DNA of 6,011 bases from an uncultured Mycoplasma sp. (GTDB lineage Bacteria; Bacillota_I; Bacilli_A; RF39; UBA660): positions 1 through 6,011 of the forward strand of contig CANDSI010000071.1 in NCBI GenBank assembly GCA_947388575.1, in the 5' to 3' direction. The position numbers were made by a program, and so were the translations under genes. Each line of letters starts with the position of its first letter. Position 1 is the stretch's first letter. Shown here piece after piece: positions 1 through 4,292 of the stretch. A model generated the notes under the pieces. It was not told the origin of the DNA, did not search any database, and was given only the letters and a program-made list of their open reading frames with translations.

Positions 1-19
1 TTTAAAAAAAAAAAAATAC

Positions 20-47
20 TTTATATATGATATATATAACTTGTTAA
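20..47 (-). promoter_or_regulatory. Candidate leftward promoter (TTAACA-16-TATAAA)
   Basis: On the minus strand a -35-like TTAACA (47-42) is separated by 16 nt from a -10-like TATAAA (25-20). It is the mirror copy of the rightward promoter at 99-126 and shares the TTAACAAG start and a CATATA spacer end. It would transcribe a gene lying left of the window. The T-run complementary to positions 4-16 lies just past the expected start site. AT-rich DNA gives chance matches, but the same geometry in three copies raises confidence. Confidence 0.45.
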
Positions 48-125
48 AAAATGAGAATAATCTGAAAATAATTTAAATTGTCAGAAAATTCTCAAATATT
101 AACAAGATATAATATACATATATAA
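21..125. repeat. Concentric interrupted inverted repeat, centre at 73
   Basis: Six separate arm pairs are complementary about the same centre (position 73) with no shifts: 21-29/117-125 (9 bp), 35-38/108-111, 40-47/99-106 (CTTGTTAA/TTAACAAG), 52-58/88-94 (TGAGAAT/ATTCTCA), 61-65/81-85 (TCTGA/TCAGA) and 67-69/77-79. Similarity of the arms continues with a small offset to T/A runs at 1-16 and 134-148, so the whole unit may span about 1-148 or run past the left edge. The arms carry the two divergent promoter-like sequences annotated separately. A divergent control region with operator half-sites is the simplest reading. An origin or a small inverted-repeat mobile element are alternatives. The symmetry is read directly; the function is inferred. 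Confidence 0.75.
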
Positions 126-126
126 T
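99..126 (+). promoter_or_regulatory. Candidate rightward promoter of the helicase gene
   Basis: TTAACA (99-104), a 16-nt spacer and a perfect TATAAT (121-126) form a good sigma-70/sigma-A-type promoter upstream of the helicase gene. Transcription would begin near 133 and give an untranslated leader of roughly 125 nt. The element recurs at 4109-4136 and, inverted, at 47-20, always with a 16-nt spacer. The flanking ATTCTCA and TCAGA half-sites of the large palindrome sit just upstream and could be operator DNA. Confidence 0.5.
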
Positions 127-260
127 AGAGTAATTTTTTTATTTTAAAGTGGTTGTACTCCTTCTAAAAAAAATATTATCTTCTTCATTTCTACAGTTAT
201 ATTTATTTTCCAACCATATAGAATAGATTAACAAACAAATTGAAAGGAGAAATATTTCAA
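127..260 (+). other. Helicase leader region, non-coding
   Basis: No gene, clear hairpin or terminator was seen between the promoter-like element and the helicase start. The region begins with a T-run and ends in the Shine-Dalgarno sequence AAAGGAG (243-249), 11 nt before the ATG at 261. A short stretch at about 228-242, TAACAAACAAATTGAAA, resembles the sequence just upstream of the gene at 3115 (TAACAAACAAACTAAAA), hinting at a common leader style for the rightward genes. Confidence 0.5.
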
Positions 261-2219
261 ATGAAATTAACAATAAAAATAACAAATGTAAACTTTAAAG
301 ATATGAAGAAAAACTTTTATATATTAAAAGTATCAATATTAAAAAATAGCAATTCAGTGATAAAACTAAAAAACACTACCCTGTTTGTAACAACAACAGA
401 AACACTATGTAAGGGCGACATTCTTGAAATTGAAGCCTCTTATAATAAAAATAAGAATTGTTTAGACTTAACTCAAATTATAAATAGAGTAACAGAGGAA
501 AAAGAAACACTCATAAATTTTTTTGTAGAAAATACAGAAAAAATAAGTAAATCGACATTTCAAAAGATATTTAACAATAATAGTATTGATGATATTGAAA
601 AAAATCCATCTTTACTTGATATTTATAGATTAGGAAAAACCAAAAAAAATAGTATTCTAAATACTATAAAAGAATATAAGAAAAGGGAAGATATGCACCA
701 TCTAGCAATTGCATCAGGCTTGACTATAGAGCAGGCTAATCAGATCTATGATGAATTTGGAGAAAACTACTATTCTATTTTAGAAAATCCTTATAAATTG
801 TATTTTTTCAATATTTTAAGCTGGAGTGAATGTGAGAAACTTTTTTATAAGTGGAATGTAAAAGATGAAGTAAGAGAAAAAGCACTTGTATCAAAACAGA
901 TATATGACTTTTGCAACAATGGCAGCACTTGTATTCCGAAGTCTGAAATAGAAAATACATCTTTATTAGATGAAATGATACAAAATTTTATATATAAAGA
1001 ATATAAAAATTGTATCTACTTCCAAAAAATATATTATATAGAAAGACAACTTGAAAAAAGAATAAAAGAACTTGCAAAGAATGAAAATGATGGAATCATT
1101 TCAACTACACAAAATGAAGCTATTCAGAATGCTCTTGATTTTAAAATATCAATAATTACAGGAGGACCAGGAACAGGAAAAACATTCACAATAAATAAAA
1201 TTGTAGAACAATTAGAAAAAAGGCATTTCAGTTATTGTTTAACTGCTCCAACAGGCAAAGCGGCAGACAGATTAGGAGAAGTCACAGGAAGGGAAACATA
1301 TACCATACATAGAAAGTTAGGTCTTACTGTTTCAGAATATACCGATCTAAATGTGATTGAAGAAGATTATATTGTTATAGATGAATTTTCTATGATAGAC
1401 TTAAAACTTGCAAAAATCTTATTTGAAAATGTTTCAGATAATACAAAAATTGTAATTGTAGGTGATGTTGCACAACTACCTTCTGTAGGGATCGGAAATG
1501 TTCTCAATGATTTAATAGAAAGTAATTTGATTAAGACAACCAAACTTTCAAGAGTATTCAGACAACAACAAAACTCAGGAATTTTAGAAAATTCTTATAA
1601 TATTATAGATGAAAAAGATATTAATTTATCTTATGATGATTTCAAATTCATTAAATCAGATGATATAGATTTCATTCAAGATTATATAATAAAGAATTAT
1701 AATAAAGATACTACTCAAATTTTATCAGCACAACACAGCGGATCCCTTGGAACAGATGCATTTAATCTTCTATTACAAAATAAACAGAATGAAGATGAAG
1801 ATGAACAGATTTTTCAAATTGGCGATAAGGTAATTCAGACTATAAATAATTATGATTTAAATGTATATAATGGAAACATTGGAACAATTGAAGAGATCAG
1901 GCAGGAAGTTGTTCAGGGAGAGTTGCAGAACCTTATAACTGTAAATTTTGAGAATGTAAATAAAGTTATAGAATATGATAACTCAAACTCAAAAGAATTA
2001 GATCTGGCATATGCTTTGACAATTCATAAGTCACAAGGTAGTGAATTTGATAAAGTAATTATTCCTATTGTCAATACAGATGAATTTTTATTGAATAAGA
2101 ATTTATTGTACACAGGAATTACTAGAAGCAAAAAAGAAGTTGTATTGATCGGAGATTTTGAGACATTCGAGAAGTGTAGAAAGATTAATATAAATAGAAT
2201 AAGTAATTTACTAAAATAA
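261..2219 (+). CDS. RecD2-like superfamily 1B DNA helicase
   Basis: This encodes a 652-residue ATP-dependent DNA helicase of the RecD/TraA type, likely 5'-3', acting in phage replication, recombination or repair. Every core motif is visible: Walker A GGPGTGKT (301-308), motif Ia TAPTGKAADR (328-337), Walker B VIDEFSMID (372-380, D374/E375), motif III VGDVAQLPSVG (400-410, Q405), the SRVFRQ arginine motif (430-435), ALTIHKSQGSEF (585-596) and the arginine-finger motif LLYTGITRSK (615-624). The first 80 or so residues look like the OB-type N-terminal domain. Residues about 90-200 resemble the helix-hairpin-helix region of RecD2, including ILENPYKL. It is shorter than most bacterial RecD2 proteins (roughly 700-800 residues), and motif II has DEFSM where DEASM is usual. 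I chose ATG 261 because AAAGGAG (243-249) lies before it; a TTG start at 240 would place that ribosome site inside the gene. A terminator follows directly, so it is probably monocistronic. Confidence 0.93.
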   Translation: MKLTIKITNVNFKDMKKNFYILKVSILKNSNSVIKLKNTTLFVTTTETLCKGDILEIEASYNKNKNCLDLTQIINRVTEEKETLINFFVENTEKISKSTFQKIFNNNSIDDIEKNPSLLDIYRLGKTKKNSILNTIKEYKKREDMHHLAIASGLTIEQANQIYDEFGENYYSILENPYKLYFFNILSWSECEKLFYKWNVKDEVREKALVSKQIYDFCNNGSTCIPKSEIENTSLLDEMIQNFIYKEYKNCIYFQKIYYIERQLEKRIKELAKNENDGIISTTQNEAIQNALDFKISIITGGPGTGKTFTINKIVEQLEKRHFSYCLTAPTGKAADRLGEVTGRETYTIHRKLGLTVSEYTDLNVIEEDYIVIDEFSMIDLKLAKILFENVSDNTKIVIVGDVAQLPSVGIGNVLNDLIESNLIKTTKLSRVFRQQQNSGILENSYNIIDEKDINLSYDDFKFIKSDDIDFIQDYIIKNYNKDTTQILSAQHSGSLGTDAFNLLLQNKQNEDEDEQIFQIGDKVIQTINNYDLNVYNGNIGTIEEIRQEVVQGELQNLITVNFENVNKVIEYDNSNSKELDLAYALTIHKSQGSEFDKVIIPIVNTDEFLLNKNLLYTGITRSKKEVVLIGDFETFEKCRKININRISNLLK

Positions 2220-2226
2220 GAAGAAA

Positions 2227-2256
2227 GGGGATGCAGTATTGCAACCCTCTTTTTTT
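2227..2256 (+). terminator. Rho-independent terminator after the helicase gene
   Basis: The stem pairs 2227-2235 (GGGGATGCA) with 2240-2248 (TGCAACCCT). It has one A-A mismatch, an outer G-T wobble and a GTAT loop, and a seven-T run (2250-2256) follows. It begins eight bases after the stop codon. The CCCTCTTTTTTT end is shared with the terminator at 3546-3575. Confidence 0.85.
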
Positions 2257-2471
2257 GTACAATTTACACAAAAATATTTAAAGTTTTTCATGCAAAAAGT
2301 AGAATGTGAAAATAATTCAAAAAATTGGAATATATTTTTTAATAGTATGTATAGTTATATCAGAAAACAACAAAGACAAGTTTTCAGAGGTTGAACAAAC
2401 TAAATAAAATAATATGACATAAAATAACACAAATTAAAATAATAAAATATTTAATATTATTTTATTTGGGA

Positions 2472-2499
2472 TTGTATTTTGATTATTTTGTGATAAAAT
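2472..2499 (+). promoter_or_regulatory. Candidate promoter with extended -10
   Basis: TTGTAT (2472-2477), a 16-nt spacer and TAAAAT (2494-2499) preceded by TG at 2491-2492 form an extended -10 promoter. It lies just after the 2436-2463 inverted repeat. It could drive the gene at 2662 with a leader of about 155 nt. The local AT content makes chance matches likely. Confidence 0.35.
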
Positions 2500-2568
2500 G
2501 AAATTAAATAAAAAATATTTATAGATTGTTCAATAAAAAAGTTATAAAATTTGAAACAATATATATAC

Positions 2569-2574
2569 TATAAT
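2569..2574 (+). promoter_or_regulatory. Candidate -10 box at the head of leader A
   Basis: A perfect TATAAT lies 6 nt before the conserved ACTGAATATTG block (2581-2591). The second small gene has the same arrangement at 3016-3021. No good -35 at normal spacing is present (TTGAAA at 2551 is only 12 nt away). If this is a promoter, it may need a phage activator or modified polymerase. A transcript starting here would begin close to the conserved leader block. Confidence 0.35.
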
Positions 2575-2580
2575 ATGAAA

Positions 2581-2629
2581 ACTGAATATTGAAACTAATT
2601 CTTATTATTATCTCTGATTTTAATAAGAA
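2581..2629 (+). promoter_or_regulatory. Conserved hairpin leader, copy A
   Basis: This block starts with ACTGAATATTG and continues into a 9-bp hairpin, TTCTTATTA (2599-2607) with TAATAAGAA (2621-2629), closing a 13-nt loop TTATCTCTGATTT (2608-2620). The same block precedes the gene at 3115. One stem pair differs by a compensatory double change and one by a single change that leaves a G-U wobble, which points to selection for a folded RNA or a DNA dyad. It lies 32 nt before the start codon, leaving the Shine-Dalgarno AAAGGAG (2646-2652) outside the stem. Confidence 0.7.
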
Positions 2630-2661
2630 AATTAAAAGAAAAGTTAAAGGAGATTAAAACA

Positions 2662-2961
2662 ATGACAAAAGAATACAAAAATTTTAAAAATAAACTGATG
2701 AAATCTGAATTAATTAGTAAAGTTACAAAAAAAGGTAATTATATAACAGTTATACCTGATCCATGCGAGAACTTTTATAATACTAATATTTTAGAATGTG
2801 TAGATGAAAAATATACTAATGAATTTGATTGGTATCATGATTATGAAGAAAATGGAGACAATCCATATAAAATTACAACAGAATTTTTTGATTTAAGATT
2901 AATTGATTCCGAATTTTTTAATGGAATGGTATACAATACTAGATATAAAATAATTAGATAA
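2662..2961 (+). CDS. Small protein of unknown function (99 aa)
   Basis: I do not recognise this family. The start is well supported: ATG 2662 has AAAGGAG (2646-2652) with a 9-nt spacer, and codon composition matches the neighbouring genes. The protein has a basic N-terminal third (MTKEYKNFKNKLMK). Its middle and C-terminal parts are rich in aromatic and acidic residues, for example FDWYHDYEENGDNPY at about 55-69. It has two cysteines, no hydrophobic stretch long enough for a membrane segment and no signal peptide, so it is probably a small soluble cytoplasmic protein. It shares its hairpin leader with the 136-residue gene downstream, but I see no convincing protein similarity between the two. 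The small size, position between a replication helicase and the lysis region, and lack of known motifs fit a phage accessory protein; no specific role can be given. Confidence 0.8.
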   Translation: MTKEYKNFKNKLMKSELISKVTKKGNYITVIPDPCENFYNTNILECVDEKYTNEFDWYHDYEENGDNPYKITTEFFDLRLIDSEFFNGMVYNTRYKIIR

Positions 2962-3015
2962 ATATTTTTAAATAATACATAAAATTAGTTATATTTATTT
3001 AAATAGAGTATAGAA

Positions 3016-3021
3016 TATAAT
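3016..3021 (+). promoter_or_regulatory. Candidate -10 box at the head of leader B
   Basis: TATAAT lies 3 nt before the second ACTGAATATTG block (3025-3035), as in leader A. The best -35-like match at a 16-nt spacing is the poor TTTATT (2994-2999). Recurrence beside the same conserved block is the main support. It suggests each small gene has its own start site rather than relying on readthrough. Confidence 0.35.
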
Positions 3022-3024
3022 ACA

Positions 3025-3075
3025 ACTGAATATTGGAAAACAAATTCTTGTTTTTATCTATGATTTAAATAAGAA
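3025..3075 (+). promoter_or_regulatory. Conserved hairpin leader, copy B
   Basis: ACTGAATATTG (3025-3035) is followed by a 9-bp stem, TTCTTGTTT (3045-3053) with AAATAAGAA (3067-3075), and a 13-nt loop TTATCTATGATTT (3054-3066). The loop differs from copy A at one base. The innermost stem pair is T-A here and A-T in copy A, a true compensatory change; the sixth pair is a G-T wobble here and A-T in copy A. The Shine-Dalgarno AAAGGAG (3099-3105) lies 23 nt past the stem. Confidence 0.7.
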
Positions 3076-3114
3076 TAACAAACAAACTAAAAAGAAAAAA
3101 AGGAGAAAAAAACT

Positions 3115-3525
3115 ATGACAAATAATGAATTAAAAACTACTTTATTAAATGAATTGGAGTCTGAAACTACAGATCAACTTATCAGGGAAGGATTACAAGA
3201 CTTATTAAAGTATGAAAGTAATCAATATATAACAGTAGATAAAGAATATAATTTTGATTTTAATATGAAACATGATATTCCTCTTTTATGTTTAGAAATT
3301 GATTGGGAAGGAAATGGTCTGGAATATGAACTATACAATTTCGGAAACAATAGTCATGATAATTTAGAAAAATATATGATTCTTCATAAAGAACTATTAA
3401 AAAATGGATTGACAGAAGAACAGAATTTTGAAAACTGGTTTAATGATGAATATATATATAATTGTGATGAAGAAATCAGAACAATAAAAGAAATATTAAA
3501 TAATAAAATTAATGAACTTTTCTAA
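3115..3525 (+). CDS. Small, strongly acidic protein of unknown function (136 aa)
   Basis: I do not recognise this family. ATG 3115 has a long A-rich Shine-Dalgarno ending in AGGAG (3101-3105) with a 9-nt spacer, the same spacing as the gene at 2662. By my count the protein has about 30 Asp/Glu against about 11 Lys/Arg. The acidic residues are spread throughout, with clusters such as EIDWEGNGLEYE in the middle and NCDEEIRTIKE near the end. The N-terminal 35 residues (ELKTTLLNELESETTDQL) and the last 20 look helical and could form an amphipathic or coiled structure. There is no signal peptide or membrane segment. A terminator lies about 20 nt after the stop, so the gene ends its transcript. Small, very acidic phage proteins include DNA mimics and other defence inhibitors, but nothing in the sequence shows that role here. 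Confidence 0.82.
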   Translation: MTNNELKTTLLNELESETTDQLIREGLQDLLKYESNQYITVDKEYNFDFNMKHDIPLLCLEIDWEGNGLEYELYNFGNNSHDNLEKYMILHKELLKNGLTEEQNFENWFNDEYIYNCDEEIRTIKEILNNKINELF

Positions 3526-3545
3526 GTAACAGAACAACCAAAAAG

Positions 3546-3575
3546 AGAGGGGCAAAACTGAACCCCTCTTTTTTT
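3546..3575 (+). terminator. Strong rho-independent terminator ending the rightward genes
   Basis: A perfect 7-bp stem, AGAGGGG (3546-3552) with CCCCTCT (3563-3569), closes a 10-nt loop, and a run of seven T follows (3569-3575). Upstream A residues can pair with the T-run and extend the stem. It starts 20 nt after the stop of the 136-residue gene and separates the rightward genes from the repeat-rich intergenic region. Confidence 0.9.
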
Positions 3576-3585
3576 GTGCTTTATG

Positions 3586-3608
3586 CATGTAGTTTTTAAT
3601 ACTACATG
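3586..3608. other. 8-bp hairpin just past the terminator
   Basis: CATGTAGT (3586-3593) pairs perfectly with ACTACATG (3601-3608) around a 7-nt loop. No T-run follows on either strand, so it is not a normal terminator. It could stabilise the 3' end of a readthrough transcript from either direction or be a protein-binding dyad. Confidence 0.5.
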
Positions 3609-3633
3609 TTCTAGTCAATAAAACTTTTTAAAA

Positions 3634-3844
3634 TCGAATCACTCCCGCGCGCGAGTAACTAATTTTTTTGTTTCACTCTCTCCCTCTCTCTCTCAATATC
3701 TCTCAATTGAATCAGTATTATGTTCCTTCTCTCTCTTTCTTTCTCTTTCTCTCGATTAAATCAAAATGAATCAATATTATTTCTTTATATCTTCTTGATT
3801 GAATCAGTTTCATGCTCCCCCTCTTGCCCTTCTTCATTGAATCA
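3634..3844 (-). repeat. Degenerate TGATTCAAT repeats with purine-rich spacers
   Basis: On the minus strand TGATTC-like cores begin at 3844, 3806, 3773, 3714 and 3641 (the last is TGATTCGA), with a further variant, TGATTTAAT, at 3763. The better copies share a longer consensus near CATRAWACTGATTCAATYRAGA, each followed by an A/G-rich stretch. On the plus strand these appear as ATTGAATCAGT separated by C/T tracts. Core spacing is irregular (38, 33, 59 and 73 nt). The repeats resemble decayed iterons or a diverged tandem repeat; no function is shown. Confidence 0.6.
3641..3656. repeat. CG-rich near-palindrome
   Basis: ACTCCCGCGCGCGAGT matches its own reverse complement at 14 of 16 positions and contains an alternating CG run. 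Such a run is exceptional against the strongly A/T-biased surroundings. It abuts the last TGATTC-like repeat and is followed by a T-run (3663-3669), so a weak plus-strand terminator is possible, though the loop would be tight. Confidence 0.5.
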
Positions 3845-3944
3845 TAGGGGGTGGGTGAAGAAATGTGCTACCTGCTTCGACCTCATTGGCTCTATACTAT
3901 ATTTCTATATTACTAAATTAGGCCCCAGTTTCACTTCTCTCCCA

Positions 3945-3967
3945 CCCTCTCAAATGCCCTCTCAAAT
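3945..3967. repeat. Tandem 11-nt direct repeat
   Basis: CCCTCTCAAAT occurs at 3945-3955 and again at 3957-3967, a 12-nt period. A related repeat pair nearby is GTTTCACTCTCTCCC (3670-3684) and GTTTCACTTCTCTCCC (3928-3943), which differ by one inserted T. These link the two ends of the polypyrimidine-rich region. Confidence 0.7.
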
Positions 3968-4003
3968 CGCCTAGAAGCCCCATATAGACACTTTAAGGAG
4001 TTA

Positions 4004-4126
4004 ATGCAGGAATTCATAAAGAAGCACATAAAAAGCCAATATAAGCCAAATATGAAGGTTCTTGCAGGAGTTAAAATGGGTACTTTATATGAGAAAAATT
4101 CCAGAATTTTAACAAGATATATATAG
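4004..4126 (+). CDS. Doubtful 40-codon open frame
   Basis: ATG 4004 opens a 40-codon frame ending at TAG 4124-4126 (begins MQEFIKKHIKSQYK, ends SRILTRYI). AAGGAG (3995-4000) precedes it but with only a 3-nt spacer, which is poor. The frame stays open upstream to 3917. The peptide is not low in complexity and looks more protein-like than the rest of this region, so it could be a small gene or the remnant of a longer one. However, its last 11 codons lie inside the promoter-like element shared with position 99, which explains that part without coding. I do not recognise the peptide. Confidence 0.25.
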   Translation: MQEFIKKHIKSQYKPNMKVLAGVKMGTLYEKNSRILTRYI

Positions 4127-4151
4127 CATATATTATAGATGATATTTTTTA
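4091..4151 (+). promoter_or_regulatory. Third copy of the promoter-like element, facing the lysis genes
   Basis: TTAACA (4109-4114), a 16-nt spacer and TATTAT (4131-4136) repeat the geometry of the element at 99-126. From TTAACAAG onward, 33 of 43 positions match 99-141 without gaps, including the closing T-run; upstream similarity (AAAATTC) is weaker. If active, it would transcribe rightwards through the lysis terminator and antisense to the endolysin. No sense-strand gene lies downstream within the window. Confidence 0.4.
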
Positions 4152-4152
4152 C

Positions 4153-4192
4153 AAAAAAAAATAGAGGAATAACATTTCTGCCATTCCTCTAT
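4153..4192 (-). terminator. Terminator of the leftward lysis operon
   Basis: A perfect 10-bp stem, ATAGAGGAAT (4161-4170) with ATTCCTCTAT (4183-4192), surrounds a 12-nt loop. The plus-strand A-run at 4153-4160 becomes a T-run after the stem on the minus strand, which fixes the orientation as leftward. It lies about 100 nt beyond the endolysin stop. Confidence 0.88.
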
Positions 4193-4210
4193 AACAATAA
4201 CACAACAAAC

Positions 4211-4241
4211 CAAAAAAGAGAGTACATTTATTTCAAATGTA
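4211..4241 (-). terminator. Possible weak upstream terminator of the lysis operon
   Basis: On the minus strand TACATTT (4241-4235) pairs with AAATGTA (4229-4223) around a 5-nt loop, followed after CTCTC by six T. The stem is A/T-rich and the T-run is not adjacent, so it is weaker than the one at 4192-4153. It may only protect the 3' end. Confidence 0.35.
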
Positions 4242-4292
4242 ATATATTATATACACTTCCATTTTAAAATATTCCATTTTTTATAAAAAAAA

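Larger units (their letters stand above)
2260..2661 (+). other. Non-coding gap before the first small gene
   Basis: This stretch of about 400 nt is extremely AT-rich and holds no convincing gene. Visible items are a 9-bp inverted repeat, AAAATAATA (2436-2444) with TATTATTTT (2455-2463), the extended -10-like promoter at 2472-2499, and the conserved leader hairpin that ends it. A 34-codon frame from ATG 2290 to TGA 2392-2394 lacks a good ribosome site and was not accepted as a gene. Confidence 0.5.
3576..4150. other. Long non-coding, repeat-rich intergenic region between converging transcripts
   Basis: About 575 nt lie between the rightward terminator (3546-3575) and the leftward one (4192-4153). 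Base composition differs from the rest of the window: there are long C/T tracts (about 3670-3755), C and G runs (3816-3820, 3847-3855, 3941-3947) and a CGCGCGCG core at 3646-3653, in otherwise A/T-rich DNA. Open frames here are low in complexity and lack good ribosome sites. The contents are repeats, palindromes, a possible 40-codon frame and a promoter-like element, each listed separately. It may be a non-coding RNA locus, a replication or packaging site, or a recently acquired stretch. Confidence 0.6.

Noticed and set aside
1..148. Insertion sequence or transposon end
   Set aside because: No transposase fragment and no visible target duplication; the arms are better explained as divergent promoter/operator DNA, though a tiny inverted-repeat element cannot be wholly excluded.
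240..260. TTG start for the helicase at 240
   Set aside because: The strong AAAGGAG at 243-249 would lie inside the coding region and no ribosome site lies upstream of 240; the ATG at 261 fits better.
2290..2394. 34-codon plus-strand frame starting ATG 2290
   Set aside because: There is no good Shine-Dalgarno, it is short, and it sits in a non-coding gap just past a terminator; no supporting similarity is recognised.
2608..2654. Pairing of the leader A loop (ATCTCT) with its Shine-Dalgarno (GGAGAT)
   Set aside because: Six pairs are possible in copy A, but copy B keeps only about three, so a conserved loop-ribosome-site interaction is not supported.
3718..3837. 39-codon minus-strand frame, very Lys/Arg/Glu-rich
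   Set aside because: It reads straight through the GAGA-rich repeat spacers, has no ribosome site, and its residues simply reflect the purine tract.
3720..3974. 84-codon plus-strand open frame
   Set aside because: It is a by-product of the C/T-rich repeats: Ser/Leu/Phe-rich and low in complexity, with no Shine-Dalgarno and codon use unlike the real genes.
3576..4150. CRISPR array in the repeat-rich region
   Set aside because: The repeats are short, degenerate and irregularly spaced (33-73 nt), and the spacers are low-complexity purine tracts rather than unique sequences.
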